Shown here piece after piece: positions 1 through 4,850 of a DNA stretch of 13,442 nt. The notes below the pieces were generated by a model that ran no database searches, was not told the DNA's origin, and saw only the letters and a program-made list of their open reading frames with translations. How positions within the stretch are numbered: position 1 is the first letter of the stretch; every line of letters starts with the position of its first letter. The DNA lies in contig CANPWI010000026.1 of the NCBI GenBank assembly GCA_947584125.1, positions 1-13,442 of the forward strand, given 5' to 3'. The position numbers and the translations under genes were made by a program. This stretch comes from an uncultured Clostridia bacterium. Lineage in GTDB: Bacteria > Bacillota > Clostridia > TANB77 > CAG-508.

Positions 1-27
1 CTTGTATTGGTCCAATAATTTACTCAT
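1..27 (-). CDS. Start of an unidentified gene running off the left edge
   Basis: A leftward ATG lies at 27-25 and overlaps the TGA stop of the helix-turn-helix gene (26-24) in an ATGA arrangement. An AGGAAG ribosome-binding site lies in the last codons of that gene. Only nine codons are in the window (MSKLLDQYK), so no function can be given. The overlap indicates translational coupling, so this gene is probably co-transcribed with and controlled by the small regulator upstream. The short palindrome TATTGGTCCAATA at 5-17 falls within its first codons and may be chance. Confidence 0.55.
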
Positions 28-245
28 TTTTTTGCTACTTCCTTTCTTTTTTTAAGTACCAGAATATCACCAGGATCGCATTCTAAAACATTACAAAGTT
101 TTTCTAAAGTGTCAAAATGAATGCCAGTAGTTTCATTGTCAATTAGATGAGATAATGCTTGATAACCTCCTTCCATCTTTTTTACAAACCAATATTTAGA
201 TTTCTTTTGTTCTTTTAGTAGTTCATCTATTCTTACATGTACCAT
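24..245 (-). CDS. Small Cro/C1-family (XRE, HTH_26-like) transcriptional regulator
   Basis: This gene encodes a 73-residue cytoplasmic DNA-binding protein that is almost entirely one five-helix Cro/C1 domain. Visible features are KSKYWFVKKM (helix 1-2), the turn and recognition helix around GGYQALSHLIDNETTG, and the closing HFDTLEKLCNVLECDPGDIL, typical of the YozG-like/HTH_26 group. An ATG 18 bases upstream (263) would give 79 residues. The start at 245 is preferred because GGAGGAGGTGAG (261-250) is a near-perfect ribosome-binding site ending four bases before it and would otherwise be coding. The gene diverges from the 63-residue gene at 400, and a symmetric candidate operator lies between them, so autoregulation is likely. 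Its stop overlaps the start of the next leftward gene. It is about the size of a restriction-modification controller protein, but the RM genes are over 1 kb away behind a terminator, so that link is not supported. Confidence 0.85.
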   Translation of the reverse strand: MVHVRIDELLKEQKKSKYWFVKKMEGGYQALSHLIDNETTGIHFDTLEKLCNVLECDPGDILVLKKRKEVAKK

Positions 246-272
246 TTTTCTCACCTCCTCCATAGCATATAT

Positions 273-301
273 ATTTTACAACGAAAACATTTATATTTTA
301 A
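273..301 (-). promoter_or_regulatory. Weak candidate promoter for the leftward HTH gene
   Basis: On the minus strand, TTAAAA (301-296) and TAAAAT (278-273) are 17 bases apart. The -35 match is poor. The site is noted because it directly abuts the symmetric operator-like region 302-349. Confidence 0.3.
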
Positions 302-349
302 TTACTTTACAGATGTAGTCAATTATAGTTGATATTAAGTATAAAGTAA
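302..349. promoter_or_regulatory. Symmetric operator-like region between divergent promoters
   Basis: TTACTTTA (302-309) and TAAAGTAA (342-349) are perfect inverted copies. The inner near-palindrome TCAATTATAGTTGA (319-332, 12 of 14 positions symmetric) has exactly the same centre, 325.5. The block sits between the candidate -35 boxes of the leftward HTH gene (296-301) and the rightward gene (353-358). This is the expected layout of an operator for an autoregulatory Cro/C1-type protein acting on both promoters. Binding by the neighbouring regulator is inference. Confidence 0.5.
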
Positions 350-352
350 CTA

Positions 353-381
353 TTGCGTAGATTACCTATTTTTGCTATAAT
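353..381 (+). promoter_or_regulatory. Promoter for the 63-residue gene (extended -10)
   Basis: TTGCGT (353-358), a 17-base spacer, and a consensus TATAAT (376-381) preceded by TG at 373-374, giving an extended -10 (TGCTATAAT). The start codon at 400 lies 18 bases downstream, so the leader is very short. Confidence 0.6.
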
Positions 382-399
382 AAAATCGGTGATGTAAAT

Positions 400-591
400 A
401 TGGAAGAAAATTACAATTTGTCTCTTGAAATTATCAAAGATGTAAAAAAATATATGGATAGAAAAGATTATAACGGATTAAAATTGTATCTTGATGAAAA
501 AGAAAAATATGTCGAAAATTGTCGCATTTTGTCAAAGACGGAAGAGGAGAAATACATTGATACTCTAATAAAAGAACTTGACAATAGTTAG
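400..591 (+). CDS. Small hydrophilic protein of unknown function
   Basis: This encodes a 63-residue, lysine- and glutamate-rich protein that looks largely helical (LEIIKDVKKYMDRKDYNGLKLYLDEKEKYVENCRILS, then a C-terminal helix). It has no signal peptide or membrane segment, and I do not recognise the family. The ATG at 400 follows GGTGAT (388-393), only a modest Shine-Dalgarno match, but an extended -10 promoter lies immediately upstream and the codon use matches the neighbours. It is transcribed divergently from the HTH regulator across a symmetric operator candidate, so it is probably under that regulator's control. It could be an accessory or mobile-element gene. Confidence 0.6.
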   Translation: MEENYNLSLEIIKDVKKYMDRKDYNGLKLYLDEKEKYVENCRILSKTEEEKYIDTLIKELDNS

Positions 592-604
592 TCTACAAAG
601 TAGT

Positions 605-632
605 TATACAAATTTACATAATATGGTATAAT
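605..632 (+). promoter_or_regulatory. Promoter for the small gene at 672
   Basis: TATACA (605-610), a 16-base spacer, and consensus TATAAT (627-632) with an upstream TG (624-625). Transcription would start near 639, inside the palindrome at 637-656. Confidence 0.55.
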
Positions 633-636
633 ATAA

Positions 637-656
637 AAAAAGAGATATCTCTTTTT
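637..656. promoter_or_regulatory. Perfect 20-bp palindrome at the predicted transcription start
   Basis: AAAAAGAGATATCTCTTTTT is perfectly self-complementary and lies between the -10 box (627-632) and the ribosome-binding site (657-664). The position suits an operator. As RNA it could only form an AU-rich hairpin with a very tight turn, so a role as terminator is less likely. Confidence 0.45.
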
Positions 657-671
657 AAAGGAGGTATATGA

Positions 672-839
672 ATGAAAAGTAAAGAAAAGATAATTTTACA
701 AACAATAATGAAGGATTTAAATTTTTATGATACCATATTATTAAAAATGTTAAAAGGCTACACTATAAAAATTTATACGATAGGTGTATGTGATGAATTT
801 AATTTGGAACATAAAAATAGTAAAAAACAAATGAAATAA
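672..839 (+). CDS. Small unknown protein, possibly truncated by a frameshift
   Basis: A 55-residue reading frame begins at 672 behind an excellent ribosome-binding site (AAAGGAGG, 657-664, seven bases before the ATG) and a good promoter, so translation is likely. The product (starting MKSKEKIILQTIMKDL, with YTIKIYTIGVCDEFN in the middle) is not recognised. After the six-A run at 822-827 the frame soon stops (837-839). The -1 frame stays open from 824 to a stop at 929-931 and reads coding-like (LYKDCTEIKKTCRSAVKSI). One additional A would join them into an 86-residue protein. Either a homopolymer deletion has broken the gene or the 55-residue product is genuine. Confidence 0.55.
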   Translation: MKSKEKIILQTIMKDLNFYDTILLKMLKGYTIKIYTIGVCDEFNLEHKNSKKQMK

Positions 840-842
840 TAC

Positions 843-862
843 GACTGTACAAAGACTGTACA
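843..862 (+). repeat. Tandem direct repeat GACTGTACA
   Basis: GACTGTACA occurs at 843-851 and again at 854-862, an 11-bp period, each copy containing the palindrome TGTACA. It lies just past the stop of the 55-residue frame, or inside the extended frame if that gene is frameshifted. It may be a protein-binding site or simply repeated codons out of phase. Confidence 0.4.
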
Positions 863-931
863 GAAATTAAGAAAACTTGTAGAAGTGCTGTCAAATCAAT
901 AGTTATAGAGTACAAAAACAAAAAAGAGTAA

Positions 932-961
932 GGCACGGAGAGCCATGGACGATTTTCGTCG
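932..961 (+). other. GC-richer structured patch before the terminator
   Basis: This 30-base patch is clearly less AT-rich than its surroundings and can fold as GGC(7)GCC (932-944) followed by GACGA-TTT-TCGTC (948-960), directly before the terminator at 966. In one frame it reads KARRAMDDFRRTNKKV then stop, but that frame has stops shortly upstream and no start. It may be the 3' end of a structured transcript or a fragment of an older gene; I cannot decide. Confidence 0.35.
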
Positions 962-965
962 AACT

Positions 966-1005
966 AATAAGAAAGTTTGATTCTGTCAGACTTTCTTATT
1001 TTTTT
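966..1005 (+). terminator. Strong intrinsic terminator
   Basis: A 15-bp stem pairs 966-980 with 986-1000 (one G-T wobble) around the loop TTCTG, followed by TTTTTG. It ends the transcript of the small gene at 672 and separates this cluster from the RM genes. Confidence 0.85.
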
Positions 1006-1063
1006 GTTTATAAAAAATCTCTAATATTTATAAGTATTTTATGAAGATTCTCGAAATCATGAA

Positions 1064-1116
1064 ATTCGTTATTTAAATTTATATTTTTATAAATTTATTT
1101 TCCTCAAATAACGAAT
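1064..1116. repeat. Nested inverted repeat (cruciform-like)
   Basis: ATTCGTTATTT (1064-1074) is perfectly inverted as AAATAACGAAT (1106-1116). Immediately inside, AAATTTATA (1075-1083) pairs with TATAAATTT (1088-1096) around a TTTT loop, leaving a nine-base bulge (1097-1105). No T-run follows, so it is not a simple terminator. No gene is visible between 1006 and 1357; this and the hairpin at 1168 are the only structures I see there. Confidence 0.5.
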
Positions 1117-1167
1117 CTCCGTGAAATGCTTGAAAAGATGTAATTGAATTATTTGAAATATAAAAAC

Positions 1168-1213
1168 AGGCTATGGAGGATAAAAAATATTCTCTGTAGC
1201 TTATTTATTTTTC
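1168..1213 (+). terminator. Terminator-like hairpin in the gap before the RM genes
   Basis: An imperfect stem of about 15 bp (1168-1182 with 1188-1202, several G-T wobbles) closes on AAAAA and is followed by the broken T-run ATTTATTTTT. There is no gene directly upstream, so it may end a short RNA starting near 1010-1150 or act as a second barrier to read-through. Confidence 0.4.
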
Positions 1214-1279
1214 TGTGAGAAATATTAAATTCTTATAAAATTTGACTACATAATATGCTGATAAAAATTTATAAATCTG

Positions 1280-1308
1280 TTGTTTTAAATCTGTTTTTAT
1301 GATATGAT
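1280..1308 (+). promoter_or_regulatory. Candidate promoter for the restriction-modification operon
   Basis: TTGTTT (1280-1285), a 17-base spacer and TATGAT (1303-1308). A better -10 (TATAAT, 1332-1337) lies nearer the gene but has no convincing -35 box. If that one is used, the leader is only about a dozen bases. Confidence 0.4.
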
Positions 1309-1357
1309 AAAAACGATTTATTGCAATTCGATATAATAAGATTAGGAGTTGAAAATT

Positions 1358-2470
1358 ATGAATTTATTAGATCAAGAATCAGAGGTACATAAAAGAGTAA
1401 TAAATAATACTATAGTAAGAGATGGTATAATGAATGCTCTTGGAGTTTCAGGAGATGTAGAGTTTATTCACGAAGATGAATATATAAATGGCATAGTTGC
1501 CGATTTTTCTATTATTGTTAATAATAAAATAAAGGCTATTATGGAATGTAAAGGTGGTCATATTGGAGTTACTGATTATGTAAGAGGGATAGGACAAGTA
1601 TTTCAGTACGAATATTTTGCTGAAAAAGATATATTACATAAATCAATTCCATATGATGAAAATTTCAATTCTGTATACTTTTTTCCAGACAGTGTAATAA
1701 GAAATAATACATTTAATATAGCAAAATTCAAATACCCTCAATCTTTAATTATACTAGAAATCAATGAAAATAATAATGCGGTTAGACTAATATCAAAAAA
1801 GGAATTAGAAGAATTAGATAGTGCATATGAGAGTAATTTAGTCACAATATCACAATATTATTTCAGGGATAATAGAGTATTTGAGTATTATATTTTGTTA
1901 AAATATTTATTGTATTTGGAGCAAAGAGGTTTATCTAATTTCGATAGAAGAGAATTAGAAAATCGTTTTTTAAAGAAAATAGGAACAATAAATAATGGCA
2001 ACTGGAGAAATGCTTTTATCACAGTATCAAATTTAGGATTAATAAATAATAAAAATATGCTAACAGAAGCAGGTAAAACTTTAGCTATAAAAAGCTATGA
2101 AGATTTTGCAGTTGAAATATATAATTCTTATATTAAAGTTTATTTTGAAGAAATATTTAATGCTTTTAAGAGAAGTGGTTCTTGCTCTCAAAATAATCAA
2201 GAATTGGTAGAAATTTTAAGAAAACATTATAGAGATAGAGATATTCTTTATTTAACACAATCAAATGGAAGATATATTTCAAGTTGGCTAAACATAATGA
2301 GAGATGATTATGGCTGTATAAAATTTGAACCTAGGTCATCTAATAGAGAAATTATGTATAATCCTAACGAATTAAATGAATCAGCATTTAAATTAAAAAT
2401 ATTTGGAAATAGCATAGCTTATAAGTATATTGATAAATATACTGAACTAATACAGAGAGGAGAATTTTAA
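1358..2470 (+). CDS. Putative type II restriction endonuclease (PD-(D/E)XK type)
   Basis: This encodes a 370-residue cytoplasmic protein. The N-terminal part holds a PD-(D/E)XK-like core: Asp49 in VADFSII, then Glu63 and Lys65 in AIMECKGG, followed by GQVFQYEYF (79-87), like the QxxxY motif of related nucleases. The C-terminal half looks like helical and winged-helix segments (for example a stretch of about 25 residues from NWRNAFITVSNLG onward) that could recognise DNA. An in-frame TTG at 1349 exists, but AGGAG (1344-1348) is nine bases before the ATG at 1358, so that start is chosen. The stop overlaps the methyltransferase start by one base (TAATG). The neighbour is the main reason for calling this the restriction subunit; the exact endonuclease family and target site cannot be told from sequence alone. 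Confidence 0.75.
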   Translation: MNLLDQESEVHKRVINNTIVRDGIMNALGVSGDVEFIHEDEYINGIVADFSIIVNNKIKAIMECKGGHIGVTDYVRGIGQVFQYEYFAEKDILHKSIPYDENFNSVYFFPDSVIRNNTFNIAKFKYPQSLIILEINENNNAVRLISKKELEELDSAYESNLVTISQYYFRDNRVFEYYILLKYLLYLEQRGLSNFDRRELENRFLKKIGTINNGNWRNAFITVSNLGLINNKNMLTEAGKTLAIKSYEDFAVEIYNSYIKVYFEEIFNAFKRSGSCSQNNQELVEILRKHYRDRDILYLTQSNGRYISSWLNIMRDDYGCIKFEPRSSNREIMYNPNELNESAFKLKIFGNSIAYKYIDKYTELIQRGEF

Positions 2471-3747
2471 TGTACACAGTATACGAAACTTTTGTTGGAG
2501 CTGGTGGATCACATCTAGGTTTTATTAATAATGGATTTAAATCAAAGTATGTTAACGATTTTGATGATAATTGTCTTAAGACTTTAGTTTATAATAATCC
2601 TGAATTAGAAAAAGAAGCTGTTGTTGATAATAGTAGTATTGTTGATATAGACCCAAATGAAATATTAAAACAAACTGAAATGCAACCAAAAGAATTGGAT
2701 GTATTATTTGGTGGTTTAGTTTGTAAAGGATTTAGCTTAGCTGGAGAAAGGTCACCGAATGATGAAAGAAATTATTTTTATAGAAAACAATTAAATATAG
2801 TTAAAGTTGTACAACCTAAAATAAGTATTATAGAAAATGTGCCAGGAATTCAAAATGCAAAAGTATTATCACCAGATGCACCTGATAAAATTGCAAAAAA
2901 AATAGATGAGATTTGGCAAAAATTAGAGAATTATAAAGGCTTGAAAGCTTCAGTAAGAAAATCGAGCAATATAACTAAAGAAATTCAAGAGCAAGGGAAA
3001 TTATTGCGTAAAGAAAAGGAAGATATGATTAAATATCTTGAGGACAATAATTTATTAATTTCAGTTATTGACGATATAAAAATGACTTATGATAAATTAG
3101 GATATAATATATATATGCAGGTTTTAAATTCTGCTTGCTATGGAGCTGCAACTAAAAGAGAAAGAGTTATAATTGTTGCAGTTAGAAAAGATATTAATAT
3201 AGATTTTGAATTTCCAAAAGCAACATATGGTAATAAGGCTTTCGAAAATAAATATCCATATCTATATATTGGTTTAAATAATGCTGTAAAACCATTAAAA
3301 ACAGTAAATGATGCTTTATCAACAATTAATTATGAGAATAAAGATGATATTGATAATATACCTATGCAACATAGTCCTAAAACTATAAAAAGATTCACAT
3401 ACATTCCAGAAGGAGATTCTATAGCTAATCATATTGATGAATTACCAGAAGATCTAAAAATAAGTAAGTTTTATTCAAGAGGAAATACAATGAGACTTGC
3501 AGGAGATGAACCTAGTCCAACTTTAGTACCTGGACATAGTAATTTTCCAGTTCATCCAAAAGAAGATAGAAGTATTACAGTAAGAGAGGCTGCAACTATA
3601 ACAGGCTTCCCTCCAAATTATAAATTTTTTGGTAGTCATACCAAAAGATGTGAAGAAGTAGGAAATGCTGTTCCACCTCCACTATCAACAGCTATTGCTA
3701 AATCAGCAAAGGAACTATTAGACAGATATTATAATAAGTTGGATTAA
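2470..3747 (+). CDS. DNA (cytosine-5-)-methyltransferase of a type II RM system
   Basis: This 425-residue enzyme transfers a methyl group from S-adenosylmethionine to C5 of cytosine in its recognition site, protecting host DNA from the partner nuclease. Motifs appear in canonical order: I, FVGAGGSHLGF (8-18); IV, GGLVCKGFS (81-89) with catalytic Cys85; VI, ENV (122-124); VIII, KRERVIIVAVR (229-239); the target-recognition region (about 240-365); IX, RSITVREAATITGFPP (367-382); X, GNAVPPPLSTAIA (398-410). Motif IV is unusual: Val84 and Lys86 replace the Pro and Gln of the near-invariant PCQ, and motif VIII has TKRER rather than QRRER. A lysine/glutamate-rich, coiled-coil-like insert (about 138-200) separates VI and VIII. 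Translation is coupled to the upstream gene by a one-base overlap. No Vsr-type repair gene follows. Confidence 0.93.
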   Translation: MYTVYETFVGAGGSHLGFINNGFKSKYVNDFDDNCLKTLVYNNPELEKEAVVDNSSIVDIDPNEILKQTEMQPKELDVLFGGLVCKGFSLAGERSPNDERNYFYRKQLNIVKVVQPKISIIENVPGIQNAKVLSPDAPDKIAKKIDEIWQKLENYKGLKASVRKSSNITKEIQEQGKLLRKEKEDMIKYLEDNNLLISVIDDIKMTYDKLGYNIYMQVLNSACYGAATKRERVIIVAVRKDINIDFEFPKATYGNKAFENKYPYLYIGLNNAVKPLKTVNDALSTINYENKDDIDNIPMQHSPKTIKRFTYIPEGDSIANHIDELPEDLKISKFYSRGNTMRLAGDEPSPTLVPGHSNFPVHPKEDRSITVREAATITGFPPNYKFFGSHTKRCEEVGNAVPPPLSTAIAKSAKELLDRYYNKLD

Positions 3748-3767
3748 TAATTATTATTACAAAAGAT

Positions 3768-3809
3768 AAGAGTAGAATTGAACAGGTTCTACTTTTGTTT
3801 ATTTTTGCA
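3768..3809 (+). terminator. Terminator of the restriction-modification operon
   Basis: A 10-bp stem pairs 3768-3777 with 3787-3796 (one G-T wobble), nine-base loop, followed by GTTTATTTTTG. It begins 20 bases after the methyltransferase stop. Confidence 0.7.
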
Positions 3810-3840
3810 AAGAATACTTTAGTTAGAAAGAAGGAAAAAA

Positions 3841-4056
3841 TTAAAAAAAGTCGATTTACACATACATACAATAGCAACAGAAAAAGAGGCATATTTTGTA
3901 TTTGATATAAATAAAATGCAACTATATGTACAAATTTCAAAGTTAGATGCTATAGCTATTACTAATCATAATATGTTTGATGAACCTGAATCTTCTTTTG
4001 ATAATCCATATATAATTTCAATACATGTAAATATTTTTTTTATTAAGAAATCTTAA
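3841..4056 (+). pseudogene. Remnant: N-terminus of a PHP-domain protein
   Basis: This frame reads KKVDLHIHTIATEKEAYF, then KLDAIAITNHNMFDEPE, and stops at 4054-4056. DLHIHT and the ITNHN box are the first metal-binding motifs of the PHP (polymerase and histidinol phosphatase) phosphoesterase superfamily, and the spacing of about 35 residues between them is as in the family. There is no start codon: the first plausible codon is TTA at 3841, seven bases after AGAAGG (3829-3834), so an ATG or TTG has probably been lost. After about 60 residues the similarity ends and the rest of the gene is missing, replaced by the promoter region of the ABC genes. PHP/ATPase proteins often occur in defence islands, which suits the RM genes next door; that link is inference. 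Confidence 0.65.
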
Positions 4057-4057
4057 A

Positions 4058-4091
4058 TGTCACTTACTTGTCACTTTAAATGTAATATAAT
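4058..4091 (+). promoter_or_regulatory. Promoter with 11-bp-phased direct repeats for the first ABC operon
   Basis: TGTCACTT occurs at 4058-4065 and 4069-4076, one helical turn apart. It ends nine bases before a consensus TATAAT (4086-4091), so the second copy covers the -35 position, where no good -35 box exists. This is the usual arrangement for an OmpR-family response regulator activating a peptide-resistance transporter. No regulator gene lies in the window, so the regulator is unknown. Confidence 0.5.
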
Positions 4092-4121
4092 GAAACCATA
4101 GGAAAGGAGAATGAAAGTTTT

Positions 4122-4794
4122 ATGGAGATATTAAGAATCGAAAATTTAAGCAAAATATATGGAAATGGTGATGCTAAAGTAGTTGCTATTGACAATGTTT
4201 CATTTAAAGTTGAAAAAGGAGAATTTGTTGCAATAGTAGGAGCAAGTCGGAAGTGGAAAATCAACTCTATTGCATTTAATTGGAGGAGTAGATAGACCAA
4301 CATCTGGAAAGGTATTTATAGATGGGAAAGATATATATAAATTTAATGATGACGAACTTGCTATATTTAGAAGAAGACAAGTTGGGTTAATTTATCAATT
4401 TTATAATTTAATACCAATATTAAATGTTGAAGAAAATATAACATTACCATTAAAATTAGATAATAGAGAAGTAAATAACTTTAAATTAAACGAAATGTTA
4501 AATTTATTAGGATTAGAAAATAGAAAAGATCATTTGCCAAATCAATTATCAGGAGGGCAACAGCAAAGAACATCAATAGGTAGAGCTATGATAACAAATC
4601 CTGCAATAATTTTAGCAGATGAACCAACAGGAAATTTAGATTCTAAATCAAGTGATGAAATAGTAACATTACTTAAAAAATCTAATAGAGATTATAAACA
4701 AACAATTATTATGATAACTCATAATATGGAAATTGCAAAAACTGCGGATAGGATCATATATATTGAAGATGGTAAAATTAAATTTGAACAATAA
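4122..4794 (+). CDS. ABC transporter ATPase, MacB/LolD type; needs a +1 shift at CGG 4248
   Basis: This is the ATP-hydrolysing subunit of an FtsX-type exporter. Read with a +1 shift it is 223 residues, normal for the family. Visible motifs are Walker A GASGSGKST (40-48), Q-loop Gln92, signature LSGGQ (142-146), Walker B ILADE (163-167), D-loop and H-loop His200. The zero frame runs from ATG 4122 for 42 codons to CGG at 4248-4250, then would give 15 wrong residues and stop at 4293-4295 (57 residues). Skipping C4248 reads GGA and restores the frame exactly at the third glycine of Walker A. The ribosome-binding site AAAGGAG (4103-4109) is 12 bases from ATG 4122. A nearer ATG at 4111 opens only an eight-codon frame. 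It is followed by its permease. It could alternatively be a pseudogene or carry a sequence error. Confidence 0.85.
4248..4250 (+). other. CGG +1 frameshift/recoding site 1 (AGT-C-GGA)
   Basis: CGG is the zero-frame codon at the exact point where the ATPase frame changes. Dropping C4248 gives Ser-Gly-Ser-Gly-Lys-Ser-Thr of Walker A, where glycine is essential. Slippage of the preceding tRNA from AGU to GUC would not re-pair, so skipping of C or four-base decoding of CGGA fits better than P-site slippage. Confidence 0.6.
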
Positions 4795-4850
4795 TTAGCA
4801 TATTACTGTGTTAACTGTTGGTAAAATTGAAGAGAAATGGAGAGAAAAAA

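Noticed and set aside
24..245. HTH gene as the controller protein of the RM system
   Set aside because: It is of similar size, but lies over 1 kb away, reads the other way, has its own operator-like region and is separated from the RM genes by a strong terminator.
822..828. Programmed -1 slippery heptamer in the small gene
   Set aside because: The A-run is out of phase with the X XXY YYZ rule (codons AGT AAA AAA CAA), so canonical tandem slippage would pair lysine tRNA with TAA. A simple indel is more likely.
843..862. Start of a CRISPR array
   Set aside because: Only two 9-base repeats with a 2-base gap; no spacers and no cas genes.
3698..3940. Leftward hydrophobic open frame overlapping the methyltransferase end
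   Set aside because: It overlaps a strong gene, its terminator and the PHP remnant, has no ribosome-binding site and shows no recognisable domain; AT-rich antisense often reads as hydrophobic.
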